From: Cryoendolithus antarcticus | Taxonomy: Eukaryota; Ascomycota; Dothideomycetes; Cladosporiales; Cladosporiaceae | Reading direction: 5' to 3' | Assembly: GCA_002077065.1 (NCBI GenBank) | Contig: NAJO01000025.1 | Span: 248,001 to 312,000 of the forward strand | DNA length: 64,000 nucleotides | Shown here: positions 1 through 11,950 of the stretch, piece after piece | Layout: each line of letters starts with the position of its first letter | Numbering within the stretch: the first letter of the stretch is position 1 | The notes under the pieces: generated by a model | Told to the model about the DNA's origin: nothing | The model's database searches: none | Seen by the model: the letters and a program-made list of their open reading frames with translations, nothing else | Position numbers and translations under genes: made by a program

Positions 1-270
1 CAAGTCTCCTCCCGTGCAGAGATTTACAAGTCTTTTCGCCAGCTACTCCTGCCCCACGCGATCTATGGAATAATTTTGCTTTACTACCTTCTCCGAGAAA
101 TGCAATGTCAGGCTCAACCTTCGCCGTATCGATGCGCGTCGGCCTTCTGAGCCTACGTTGGCTAGCCATGCACACAACGGCGCTGTTGCTGTCTGTCGAC
201 AACGTTAGATCTGCATTGATTCGTATCAAGCTTCTTACATTCGATAACATCCAGCTTAGTTGAATATTAA

Positions 271-669
271 TTAGGTCATCTTGAGGTTCCGAATGACTTC
301 CAGCTTGCCTGCAACACCGTTACGCATACCGAGCCACATGACACGCTCTCGTATGCCCGATCGTGTCAGTGACTTGAACACATCGAGCTCTCGGTTGAGG
401 GTGACCATTTCAGCAACCAGGATCTTCATGACTCCTTCGAGCGCTAATCTTTGCGGAGAGTCCGCCAACATATTCTGGTCACGGCTCAAGAGTGGCAGCA
501 TTTGGGTCTTCGTGCGCTCCAGCTCAGCGATGTGTCCTTCCACTTCAACCAGCGCGCCGGTTGTGAGCTGCACGTAGGCGAAGTAGGACAGTCCAGTTGC
601 GACTGCGAAGGTAAGAAGACCGACGATGCTGCCGGTCATAGACAGCGGACTGTCAGGGCAGCATTGCAT
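271..669 (-). CDS. Small membrane-anchored hypothetical protein
   Basis: This 132-residue frame starts with a Cys-Pro-rich stretch (MQCCPDSPLS). One hydrophobic segment follows at about residues 10–35, and the rest is a hydrophilic, heptad-like helical region (VEVEGHIAELERTK) with many Leu, Glu and Arg residues. This layout, a short N terminus, one transmembrane helix and a cytosolic helix, is common among small fungal hypothetical proteins, but I recognise no named family. No splice signals are needed to read it. It may be the first exon of a longer gene, or a remnant, because it lies at the window edge next to a decayed gene. The alternative is a chance frame; the clear TM-plus-amphipathic pattern argues weakly against that. 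No function is assigned. Confidence 0.4.
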   Translation of the reverse strand: MQCCPDSPLSMTGSIVGLLTFAVATGLSYFAYVQLTTGALVEVEGHIAELERTKTQMLPLLSRDQNMLADSPQRLALEGVMKILVAEMVTLNRELDVFKSLTRSGIRERVMWLGMRNGVAGKLEVIRNLKMT

Positions 670-964
670 TTCGATTCCCGGATTTGAAGCTTGAAGCCCT
701 CCAGCAAAGACTGGATGGACTAGGTTATAGACCTGCTGGTATTATTGTCTCATCAGGAATTGTCTGGGCCGAGGCGCAGCTATAGCATGACTGCAGATGC
801 ATGAGTAGGGTGATCGTACGCCACGAGAGCGCACGTCGACAAGTCAATCACTACCACCTGACCCAGCTTTGTTCGAGATATATCATACCTTAGCTACCTA
901 GATCTGCAAAGTATACATTTTGCTTCCCTTTACGAAGCTCTATATTGACACTGCATTGGTCACC

Positions 965-2987
965 ATGGTTCTCGAACACAGTCTGGGCCAACATGCGACC
1001 GTCGGCGGGCCTGATTTTATTCGTGTGCGGTCTTCGTATGGACACTTAGACATAAGTTTCCGACGAACTGTTCGAGTTGCCGACAACCGAGAGCTCAACT
1101 ACCTGCCACCTGATCTAGGAGCTCATGCACTCTTCGGCACTGCGAAGCATAAGCATGAGCTGAGCGGCGATGACAAGTACGGCGAGTACTTCTTCGGCAT
1201 GAATCGTACGGAGCCCCCAATCGACAGCTCTGGTCACGGCTGACAAATGGATCATGAGTAGACGCGGAGGCACTCTCCATATATCTGCACCCGGACGATC
1301 CTTTCGCAGTCAGAATCTTCGTGGAAGGCATCAATGCTATAACGGGTCGATCTTTGGGATCGGAGACCAAAGACTACATCGAAGTGCACGGAGGGAGGCG
1401 TGTACGGCTGGACGGAGTAGCTGCGTGGTCTACAGAAGCTCACATGGAGGTTGGAGGACACATTCTCGAGAGGCGGTACCGGTCTAGCGTAGCTCACCAG
1501 CTGGTTGCCGTTGACTACGATTGCAAGTAGGGCCTACTAGCAGTTACTGCTGGTAATCCATGACTTACTTTAGCAGGGCTAGTTATGCATCGCAGGTTGC
1601 TCCAGTGGCTAGCGACTCTGGCATACGGATCGAAGTTATTCCTGTGCGTGTCGTTGAATACGCGACAACCCCTTTCGAGATTGAGTGCAAGCTCCTGACC
1701 ACTTCTCCTGGAGACTTCACAGCAATAGTTCATCACAATATGACAGCACGTGAGTTCCTGCGGTTGATCGCAGATTCAATGGGCGACCAAAATATGTCAT
1801 TCAGAGTGATATAAGCAGGTGTACAGATCGGATTTGGACATGGTTGCGCGAGGCTCAACGATTGTAAGGACAACACTGCTGCATCCGAGTATATGTCGTG
1901 CAGATTCCCTATTGACACGTTGCAGTTGTCAGACTGGGCGACTACTCCTTCGAAGCCGTCCGTCAACCCCCACAACTGTACGCCCATCATCAGATCGCTG
2001 ACTTGAAACCCTAGGGTTGCGCCGTACATATCGTCCAGAGGCTGGGCGGAGGTGGAAAGGACAAATTCCACAAGGATTGGCACCGCCGATATCGTTCACT
2101 GAAGATCGCGCCTGGCGGCATGATCGTTCAGAGCTTCGGATATGACCTTCGGTCTAGCATCTGGGACGAGACAAGTAAGCTGTCTTTCACGACAACGATG
2201 CTGGGGAAGAAACGTTTCGCGCAGGTGACTGGTTCGACATTACCATATGAAGGCATCGACGAAGCTGCGTACAGCTCTCTTGGACTGCCTTACTTTGGAC
2301 TATCGCGATTTGAAGCGGCAAATCAGAAGCAACCCGGCGTTGCGGGGCACATACACGGCGCTGAAAGATGGCGTACCCGTGAGATCCCTAGGCGAGATGC
2401 GGGATGTCTTGGAGCCGTCTCAGCAGATCGAGGTGAAACCCCACACAGCTGAAACTGGTGTGCAGAGTTTGCGCCATGTCCAGCTGAATGTCTTGGATGA
2501 GCTGAAAGCTCAACTCAGCGCACCATCGTTTACTCCAGAAAGTCAAGAAGGAGTCGTCAGATGGAGCACCGCTGGTAGAGCAAGCGAAGGGAAGGGAAAG
2601 CCTCCGGCTGCCTTTCAGTATGATACCAGCGGAACAGACGACACGGATTCAGAACCCCAAGCCAAGCCGCAAGGCAGCAGTAGTCAAGTTTCGGACACCT
2701 CCTCCGAATCTATTACAGCCAATATTCCCCTTACGGAGCGGCGCGCCCCAAGATCACGATTGGGTCGACTGTTCAAGCAAAAAGGAGCGGATTCATCCGC
2801 GAACCAAATGATAGATAGCCGAGTCGAGGATCGTACCAGGCATTCGACCGTACGGCTTGGCGATATTGCGCTCTCCGAGCTTGGAAAGATTCGGGTATTT
2901 TCAACTGAACCCTTTGTTGATGATTTACGCCGAGTTGTCACGCTTTGCAAGTCCGCATGCGCCCAAGATCGGGGTCACGAATGGTAG
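965..2987 (+). pseudogene. Decayed fungal protein with an embedded ubiquitin-like domain
   Basis: The pieces match, in order, a widespread fungal family of unknown role. They are an N-terminal block (ISFRRTVRV, then LPPDLG; residues from 965), a second block ending FVEGINAITG, a ubiquitin-like fold that ends in VHIVQRLGGG near 2050, an IAPGGMI block near 2115, and GLPYFGL near 2280. Two introns read cleanly: 1206–1261 (branch CTGAC, acceptor TAG) and 1527–1573. Beyond them the gene breaks. A TAA at 1812–1814 sits where ubiquitin folds have Tyr or Phe in RLI-Y-AG, and the downstream AGVQIGF continues in the same frame. The frame changes again before 2015, and a further shift lies near 2290–2345, after which a different frame stays open to 2987. 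The start at 965 matches the family N terminus. An unusual set of introns could rescue part of this, but not the TAA and the 2.3 kb shift together. The family assignment is from memory. Confidence 0.6.
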
Positions 2988-3007
2988 GTAGCTGGCTGCC
3001 GCTATAA

Positions 3008-4801
3008 TTATACAAGTACGTAAAGTGCACACATCTGTACGTCCAGTCAGTCTGAGACGCGCGCAGCGTCGCATAACATCAAGTATTCTCAGAGTACTTA
3101 CTAGGCTCAACCCCAAAATCATGCTTACCCAGAACAGCACATTACTACGTTCAGGTCAGCACACACACGCTCTCCAGATGATTGCCATGCGAGCACTCAC
3201 TTCAACAACGTCCTCTCTCTCACCCAAGGCAGCCTCTGAAGCCAAACGATAGGCATCTGCATCATCATCATCCCAAATCCATACCCTCTGAACTTCCTTG
3301 TGATACACCCCATAACAAGCTCATGCGCCAACGCACTGACCACAAACGTCAAGCCGGTCGCTGCAGGCCCGCTGAAACTGCCCCTACTCGCTGAGTACAC
3401 ATGTCGTCTGAAGAAATGGTGTACGGGAATATTCCACTCCCGCGAGAACTCCAGCCAGTCCAGTGAGTTCCACCAGTCGCTGTAGAACCGTCGGTCCGCG
3501 AAGCGGGTGATCTCGGCGAAGGCGCCGAGGGTGTACTCGAAGATTGAGAGGAAGACTAGCAGGAAGGTTACCATGAAGGGGAAGAGGAGGCGGGAGACGG
3601 TCTCGGCGAAGATGAGGCCTTTGTCCAGACGTGAAGGAGGTGGCGAAGTGGCTTGGAGTAGCTGTTGCGACTCGTGGAGGACTGGGAGGATGAACTCTTC
3701 GGATGTGACCGTCATGAGATAGACACAGCCGAAGACCGCGAGACTCTTGTAGAAGAGTTCCAGAGGGTTCGTGCGCTCCGTGCGAGGGTACTCGAGTTCG
3801 TAGCACAGCGTCGGGCAGAAGAGGTAGTCCACGAAATTTGCCACGGTCATGTTCTGCGGGTAAGTCACGTTCCCCAGCGGCGACACGAGCTCCTTCGCCA
3901 GATCATCCCGCAGCTGCATGATCGATGAAGCCGAGTCCTCGTTACCACTATCCTTCTCCTTCTTCTCCTTCGCAGTCAACCTCCCATAAGAACTCGGATA
4001 CCGCACCACTCTGCTCGTTGGCGTGGCAGGCGTGATAGGCTGATCCAGTGCCTCCAGCCTCGCAAGCGCGACGCTCAAATGCCCGTTATAAAACGCATAG
4101 CTATGCATCTTCATCAGAATAGCGAGTAAATGCAACGTGAAGAACACCTGTGCAGTCCAGGCCCACTCACGCGCGAACGGCAATCCGCACCAGCACACGA
4201 GCCAGAGAAGTTGATACACACTCTGCACCACGATCCCGCCACGATTCCACGCCAACACTCCGCCTTTACTGTTCCTGTACAGCACCCCCAACGGCAGACT
4301 TACCCCGGCGGAAAGACACATCAACGCATCGCTCATAGCCAGCTCGTAGATATCCTTCGTGAAAAGCGGCCATTGCGTAATGCTAAAGAAACTCCCCGTT
4401 TCCTTCAGCGTCCTCAGACCAGCAGTAATCGCCATAATGGCCAGTCCAATCCAGAATAGTACAAAGAAGCCGCGGAAGTTCGCATAATCGCTGTCGGGAT
4501 CGAAGTAAGACAATCGCGCCTCGTAGACGACGGTGGGATATCTTCGACATTGGGAGCGGATTTGGCGGCGCGCAGAGGATGTTGCTATGACTGACGGAGG
4601 AGCGGTGGAAGGCGGAAGGGGCGTGTGAGCCGGTGTAGGGACTTCTGAGCTGCGTTTCGGATCGTTTTCGCGCATCGCTGTGGCGAGGGCTTTCCTTTGA
4701 GGCGAAGATGAAGGTGGTGCTGCTCTCCTTGCGCGCGGCTGCAGAATCTCCGGCGTGTCCATGTTGGATGCGTGACCGTTCGGGCTGGTTTTCGCCGTCA
4801 T
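3008..4801 (-). CDS. ARE2: Sterol O-acyltransferase (ACAT/ARE type, MBOAT family)
   Basis: The enzyme transfers an acyl group from acyl-CoA to ergosterol or other sterols in the ER membrane, making steryl esters for lipid droplets. Exons are 3201–4801, 3102–3144 and 3008–3034, giving 556 residues. The introns have GTGAGT and GTAAGT donors, and the last exon supplies the classic ACAT C terminus ending MCALYVLV. Visible signatures are FYSDWWNS, the HHFFRRHVY loop after it, and ALAHELVMG, whose His is the MBOAT catalytic residue. There are about eight to nine hydrophobic segments from residue 95 onward, after a basic, Pro/Ser-rich cytosolic N terminus. The length fits fungal ARE proteins (500–640 residues). 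DGAT1 is the close alternative, but the FYxDWWN plus C-terminal pattern and the short last exons favour the sterol enzyme. Its upstream region (4802–5369) lies before the end of MED15 on the same strand. Confidence 0.92.
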
Positions 4802-5369
4802 GTTTGCTATAATGGATCCGGATTGCTAAAGGACCTTTTCGAGAGTGGCGCCTGCTTCATAGGTGGATCTGTGTGCTCGTAATCGTCGAATGATCTGTCG
4901 CTTCTCAGTGCAAGGAGTGATGCTGCTGGTGCATATCGCTGGTAGACGGCAGAAAATTCATGAAGGTTCTGATCTGGTAAGGCCCTTCACATCTTGCCAG
5001 CTTACCTGGCAATCACCAGGCATCCTGATAGCAAACCGGTGCACGCGACTTTACTCAGCGTTGAAAAGTGACGTAGCATACCTCATGCGGCGTCCCGTCT
5101 CGGCCCTATGCGCTGTCGACGTGGACTGAAATATATCAACGTGGACGACCTGGGCATCAAGCGAATACATTTCTTAGTCAGATCGTTGATTTGCACCATG
5201 TATGCTCATGAAGTATGCTTCACTGCTCCCTCGCTTGCCCCCTCAAATCTCCACTCGATGTACCCATAAATCTCATCACCCATAGAAGACCCGCTCCCGT
5301 CATCAAAATCAAAGGGTATCATATTACATGCCACATCGCCCGAAACGCCTCTCCCTCACCCTTCATTCC
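4802..5369. other. Intergenic, ARE2 promoter side
   Basis: This 568-base gap lies between the ARE2 start and the 3' end of MED15, both on the minus strand. It must hold the MED15 3' UTR and the ARE2 promoter. I see no conserved protein, RNA or repeat in it. The plus-strand frame that runs out of this gap into MED15 is antisense to MED15 and is not a gene. Confidence 0.6.
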
Positions 5370-8300
5370 TCACTGCACCATCTCATTCCCAAACAAGTCC
5401 TCCCAGCTCGGCCCTCCAGCTCGCTCGTTCCCAGAATTCCAATCCCACATCCCCTCCTCGCCTTCCGCCTCTCCATCGCCCAGCCCTAGACTCTCCAGTC
5501 CAGCGCCCAGTCCCTCGGGCACAGCAGTATCCCCGTTACCAAAGGCATCCCACTCGAAATTGATCTTCAGCATATCATTGACACTCACATCGCTTGCTCT
5601 GCTGCTGGAGCCGGGCGTGGTATCGGGCGAGCGGGGGATGCCAGTCTCTTTACCGAGGTCCCGCAGGTGGAAGTGCCAGTCCTCTACGGTCAGACTGTCA
5701 AAGTCGTCGAGGAAGGCCGGTGGTGAGAGCGCAGGCGCAAGGTCGGCCCAAAGCGATGTGTTCTCCCGGACTGCAGGCGTGGGCATTGGTACAGCCGCTG
5801 GTGTAGGCGGAAGGGTGTAGCCTGCCTTCTCGGCCATGACCTCGCGGAGAGTCTTGATCCTCTCGGGTGCTGCGATCAGAGCTGGCGTTTTGCTGCCGGC
5901 TTCTCGCTTGACCGTGGCCCTGTTCGAACCAGCGCCTTGTGGTGTACCAGCCGAGATGCCCAGCCCATTCGGTGTACCAGTCTCCTGCTTGATCGGCCTT
6001 GGTACAGTAGCGGCCATCTGGCGAACAGGCAGCGCGTTGCCCTCGGAGTCAACGCCTAAGCTCAGCGCCGCGGAGTCAAGCAAGAATTGCAGCGGATCCT
6101 CGATCACTGCGTGCTCACTCTCAACATGCCTTTTCAAGCCATCTTCATTCTCAAATCCTTCGATCGACGCCGGACAATCGCCATGCTCACAGCGCCACCT
6201 TCTCTGCGGCTCTGCGACCGCTGGCGGAGCCTGCTGTTGTGCCTTGCGCATCGCCTCTGGACTGCTCGTCTTGATCCCGTCGCTTGCGGGCGTGCCGACT
6301 TGGGCTGCGGGCGTCGTGGCCGGGCTGTCAGGCTGCCCAGTCTTGCGACGCTTGGAAGGTGGCATCTTGAGCTTGTCAGGCGTAAGCTGATTGCCACTTT
6401 GATCGTACTTCGGTATCCCATGAGGATTTGGCGAACCAAAGTCAAAGGTCTTGTACTCGGTCGGAGCAGCGGGAGCCTTGTTGTGGGATGCCTTGCGATT
6501 GTGCTTCGACACTGGCGGCGCGCCAGGAGTAGTCTGGTTTGGAGGTGGTTTGATTGCAGCGGCCGTGGGTAACGGAAGCTGCGACTGTTGCTGCTGAAGC
6601 TGCTCTTGTGACTGCGCACGCTGCAGGGACTCGCCGGCAGCCTTGGCTTGCGCCTTGAGGTTCTTCATGTCATTAAGGTAAGTCATGAGTAACTGACGGT
6701 AGCCTACCAGCTCCTGTAGGCTCAAGCTTAGATAGTCCTTGATGTCGTCCGTGTTCTCCTCCCAGTTGTAGAAGACCTGGAACTTCGCCCTAATGATCTC
6801 TTTAATGCGGTCCGGCGAGAATCGAGGGAACTTCAGCGCAAAGGGGAAAGTGGTGTCGACCTGCTGGAAGGGCTTGTAGATACTCCGCAGCATCTGCCTT
6901 GCGTTTTCGGTGTCCGTGGCGTTGAGGTTGACAGCGTTGCTCTTCTTGGTCTCGCGTCTGCCCTCCGCCAGTAAGCGCTTGACATTCGCGAGCTCAGCCT
7001 CTGTAGCTTGGCTGAGCAAAGCTTTGAGACTATCATTCTGAGCTTGAGTTGGCATCTTGATTGTACCCGGCCGCACACTGTTGGGATGTGGCTGTTGACC
7101 AACGGATGACTGTACATTGTCGCTGAGGCCTTGGTTGACTTGCCGAAGGGTGGCCATACGCCGTTCGACAGAGTCCTTGTCTTCTGGCTTCATGTCCTTC
7201 CCCGGCTGCGGCACAAACGCATACTGCTGTTGCTTCGGCGTTGCCTTCGGTCCTCCGAGAACAGCAGCGTTAGGATTCGGAATCTCCATCACATCATCAC
7301 TCGCCGCCGACTGCGGTACTTGTGCCGATGGGCGCTTGCCAGGTACCTGCTGTTGTTGCTGTGGCGGCTGCTGTTGACCGTTGGCATGCATACCGTTAGC
7401 CATCTGGACACGATTCTGCATCTGCGTAGCATTCGGTCCACCCGCGTTTGCATTGCGCAGGTTCTGTGTCTTTTGTGCCCAAGCTTCCCGCTTCCTCTTG
7501 TCAATCATTGCTTTGGCCTGTTCAACGGGCCAGTTCTGAGCTGGAGGGAACCTCTCACGGAACATTGCTACTTCGGCGTCAGTGATGGGCTTATTTGGCG
7601 GCATAGGCACCTGCGCCGACAACTGGCCTGGTCTCATGTTGGGAGGTAGCTGCTGCTGCTGCTGTTGCTGCTCTGGTCGTTGTGCTTGCGACACCTGCGG
7701 TGGCTGTGTCATTTGCGCTGTAGGTGCTCCACCAGAATGCCCTCCATTCGCGTTGGGTGCACCTCCCTGCCCGGACATGTTGTTCTGCCCTTGAATCTGC
7801 TGTAGTTGGTTGTTGTGCGCGTTCTGCAGAGCTTGTAGGCCCAACTGCACTTCCTCAGGCTTGCTCCTGAACCACGATTGCAGAAGCTGATTAAACTTCT
7901 GCATGATTCCCGGTTGCAAGACATTTTGATTCTGATGCAGATGTTGTCGCAGTCCACCCCAAGTAGTCACGTTTGGAGGAATCGAAGACAGGTTCAGCGC
8001 CTGTGGCGCAAGTACATCTTGAGGAAAGGGCCTAACCATCATCGCGGTGTACTGCGCACGTTGCTGCTTTTGAGCAGGGTTCATTTGTCCGGAGTTGTTA
8101 GCTGGTTGTTGCTGGTCTTGCGGTTGCTGCCTTTGCTGCTGCTGCTGTTGTAACTGCTGTTGCCGCAGTTGTTGCTGCTGTTGCATGTGTTGCTGTTGCT
8201 GCAGCATTCGGGCCTGCAGTTCGGCCTGCGTCATACCCGGTGGTAGCTGCGGAAGTCCTTGACCCGCCGCCTTTTGAGGCATGCCCATCTGCTGCATACC

Positions 8301-10182
8301 ATTGGCCATGCCGTTCAGGGTGACCTGTCCATTCTGTCCTTGCACGCCGCCCATGTTCGACATGTTGTTGCGAGCGTTCTGCGGAGGATTGCCGAACTTT
8401 TGCGCCGCATACATCCTCAGGAATTGCGCCATCTGATCTCGCGGCATTTGCTGTAGCTTAGCCTGGGCACCTGGATCTAGGGTAGCCATTAGCTCCACGA
8501 CGTTGGTTGGCGGTCGGGGTTGTTGAGTGTTGCCCGGTGGGCCATTTTGCAGACCCTGAGCATTGTTGCGATTCATCATCTGGTGATGTTGTAGCAATGC
8601 GTTGACATTGTTAGCTTGTAGGTTCTGCTGATTGGCCTGCGCTGTTTGGTTCATGTTAGCTGCGCGATTCGGCTGTTGCGGCGTACCCGTCGGTGGTCCT
8701 CCCGCGGGCTGCATGGGTCGATTGAGCATCGGCATGGCAGGGCTACCACCAGCGGGACCAGTCAAAGCATTAGGCGTTGCCAAGCTGTTCGTATGGTTGT
8801 GCATTGCGGCCTGCTGCAGTGCTTGCTGTTGCTGCTGAATCGCACTCTGCATCCTGAGCTGCTGCTGCCGGTCTTGGCGTTGCTTCTCCATCGCAATCAT
8901 CTGAAGGTTAATCTGTTGCTCCTTCGACAGGTTGGCCTGAGGCTGCGACATTGCATTGCCGTTGTTTGCGTTCAGCATTGCCGGGTTGATGCCGTTGTCG
9001 CCGCCTTGCAGATTCGACGCGTTCATCTGCTGTGGGTTGACGAAAGGAAGATTGGCATTATTGCTCGCTGGGACGACTTGCTCACCCGACTTTTGCATCT
9101 CCAACGCGCTAGCCTGCTTGGCCATGATAGAAGAAAAGTCGAAATCCTGCCCGCCCGGCATACCCATCTGGTTCTGCTGCAAACTACCGCCAGCGACGCC
9201 CTGACCTGCCATACCCTGTTGCATCATCTGCAATTTCATCTGGTGCTGCTTGAACAGATCATTCCTAGCTTTGTTGACCAGTAGGTGCATTGCTGGATCT
9301 TGGCCGGATGCTTGAGCTTGCTGTCGTTGTTGATCGTTCAGATTTCGAGTAGCCTGCATTCGCAGCTCAAGTCGCTTCTGATCACCCATACTTTGGAACC
9401 ATCGTTGCGCCAAGGCAAAGATCTGCTGCTGAGTGGGAGGTTGTAGCTGTTGCTGCAGATTCATGCCAATGCCATTCTGCATAATGTTCTGCTGTGTTTC
9501 GGCATTCTGTGAGTTCTGCTGTTGCATCGATGGCGCCATTAAATTCTGTGGATTCATGGTGTCACTGCCTAGCTGCTGAAGTTGTTGCATATTCACATTT
9601 TGCATGGGCGCGTTCATCGGGAAGCCGTTGTTCATGTTGCCGTTGCCCATCATGTTGTTGCCATTGCCATTTATCCCCATATTGAGATTGGCAGGGTTGA
9701 TGTTCATTTGCTGTGGTACTTGCTGAGGCTGCGGCAGCATGTTCTGAGACGCCGCATTCTGTTGACGGCGAATGTGGATGTCGTTGAGCTTTTTCTGAAT
9801 CTGCTGCATGTACATCTCTTTGTTGGGTGACGAGCGAACTGTCTGGATCTCGAAATTCTGAGCCGTACTGAGACATTTGGTGATGATGGGTTCGAGTTGC
9901 CGCAGCTGTGTTATTCTGTGAAGGCACCTCATCAGCACGTGTCATGACAAGTACGAAGTGAAGTGAAGTGAGTACGCACAACTGCATCGTCCGATTCGCC
10001 CGCTGCGCGATATCAAACGTCGACTGCCATGAGCCTTGAAATTCAGGCAAACCAATCTTGAGGTCGTGCATTATCTTGGCGTAGAGCTGTTGTTGCTGAT
10101 TGCCAGGCTGCGGCTGTTGCATTGTATTCATCCCCTGCCCTTGGCCTGGCATGCCGTTCGGCATCATCTTGATCTGCTCCAT
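5370..10182 (-). CDS. MED15: Mediator tail subunit MED15 (Gal11 type)
   Basis: MED15 is a Mediator tail subunit that binds activators through an N-terminal KIX fold in the nucleus. The first coding piece (9980–10182) gives YAKIMHDLKIGLPEFQG and FDIAQRANRTMQL. An intron at 9916–9979 (GTGCGT…CACAG) then joins it to ITQLRQLEPII and the rest of the KIX helices, which makes a continuous domain. After this come about 1,100 residues rich in Gln, Asn, Met and Pro with poly-Gln runs. A conserved middle block contains LNLSSIPPNVTTWGGLRQH, and a C-terminal block carries a C2H2-like motif (CEHGDC…HVESEH) about 250 residues before the end. Total length is about 1,582 residues if the Met at 10182 is used. 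A clean acceptor (TACTTGGCAG) just upstream at about 10200 suggests another, unlocated 5' exon, so the true N terminus is uncertain. Confidence 0.9.
8101..8215. repeat. CAG/CAA low-complexity tract inside MED15
   Basis: This imperfect run of GCTGTTG triplets (CAG/CAA on the coding strand) encodes the longest Gln-rich block of MED15. The mixed CAG and CAA codons argue against a pure, rapidly expanding triplet repeat. It is typical of Mediator tail subunits. Confidence 0.8.
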
Positions 10183-11950
10183 CTTCTCTTTAAACCTGCC
10201 AAGTAAAGGCGATGGTGTATGCGAGGGAGTGAGGCAGACCACGAGAGTCGCTTAGGCGGCTTAAGGCTACTTCATGCGTTTGCAGTGTCTGTGGCGGTAT
10301 GATATTCGTTAACTGCCGTCTAAATCCCCGCACTACCGGATATCGTCTAGGTTGGGTAATGAGGAGTGCAGCAGTCGAGTGAGGAAGAAAGTGCGTTGAG
10401 ACCAGAGTCGGTAGTACAAGCGCTGCAGGTAGCCTTCCGGTCACCAGCGTGCACGAAGCCGGTGCGCGATGCCGCCTCGTTCGTGCGCCTCAGACCAGAC
10501 AAAGCGATATATTGATGTCGAGGGTCTATGTGGCTGACCAAGGGTAGCATATGCGATCGCAAAGGATGATTGAGATGCCGAAGCGAGGTGAGTAAGGTTC
10601 AAAACAATGCTCGTGAGCAAAAAGGTCAGGTCAGCCAAAGAGTGGTCAGCAATGGTTTGTGAGTGGTGCTGATCGCGGAGCTTGTCGGAGGTTGTGTGGC
10701 TGTGGAGCCTGTCAGATGCTGAGAGGCCGCTCCACGTCGATGCCTTTTCGAGGCAACTCGGTATAGAATAATTTGTAGTCGCCTACTCGACTTCCACGAC
10801 TTCACACAGGGAAGACGTGAGGCATACGGGACTCACTTGCGACGACGAACGAGCATGAAGCGCTGCTAGCGCGATGCCCCAAGCAGGGATCTCCCGGCGC
10901 TGATGATCTGTCTCGCTTTCTACCGGATCGTCACACCCTGCTTTCTTATGGTTCTACGGAGTAGTTCCGACTATTCCAACACTACATAACTGCGTTTCAT
11001 CCCGAGCAGTGCCCCCCGTGGGACTTGCTCAATTATATATCAGATAGCTGGTCTGCGTCCGGAGATGCGCGCAATCATCCTCTGCCAGCACAACCATGGA
11101 CAAACCGTGAACGCACAAGCCAAGTCCAGAGCCGCCCAGTCCCCTCTCCAAGATCCCTGTCCAGCGCGGTTGTCTCACAGGCGGGGAGCAGATTACCTTG
11201 AGAAAGTCTTACCAAGACATTGAGATTTGATGATTACGCATCGAGGTTGCTCACCCATCTGCCTGGCCGACTTTTTACAATGCTGCCATCTGGATTATTT
11301 GATAGCATTCTCGGTCGCGCTGATCGACAGTGGGAAACACGTTGTGAAGCATCCACTCGGCTCCTGCACCGCAGTTGCCGCAAGCCATGTTTGGTCCCCG
11401 CAACTCAAAGGGGCACGCGCGGGCGGGCGCGAACCGTAAGCCGCTGACACAATGGCACCTGACTCGGATTGCACATCATGAACCTCAACTTTGTCAATTC
11501 GGCACTCCCGCATGCGACAGAAGCGGACCTCTCATCGGATCTCTGTGGAGGCGAATGCTAAAATATGCGAGACCGTGGTAGTGCAAACGGGGTCTACATT
11601 GTGAGTGAGAGATGGGGTTGCGTTCTCGGCTGACTCTCCAGGGCAGGACGGCCAGCTTCTCATTGTCACAGTGCAACATGTTCAAGTAGCGCGATAGTCA
11701 GAATTCCTCGAAATTGGTCCGCTGCTTCTGTCACTCGCGTGACACCGAGGATGATTTTCGAATGCGCTTGCGCTGTAAGAGATTCAGGGGTTTAGAGGAG
11801 AACGCCCAGAGCTGATGCTACCGTAGCGTGGGGTGTGTATTGGAGCGTCGAGAGCATCCCGAATTGTTATTGCATGGTGCTGTAGAGCGATCCTCCGCCT
11901 GTGGAAGGTATAGCCTGCATTGCTCCTACATTGCTGTACTCGAATGAATA
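10183..11950. other. Gene-poor region upstream of MED15
   Basis: These 1.77 kb separate the MED15 first coding exon from the 3' end of the next minus-strand gene. The proximal part probably contains a MED15 5' exon and UTR intron, because a TTGGCAG acceptor lies at about 10200 and a possible GTGAGT donor lies near 10833. Short open frames on both strands show no conserved sequence. I see no RNA gene or repeat. Confidence 0.5.

Noticed and set aside
8646..9284. Leu/His-rich plus-strand frame (212 codons) opposite MED15
   Set aside because: The reverse complement of CAG/CAA-rich DNA always gives CTG/TTG Leu-rich frames; no domain.
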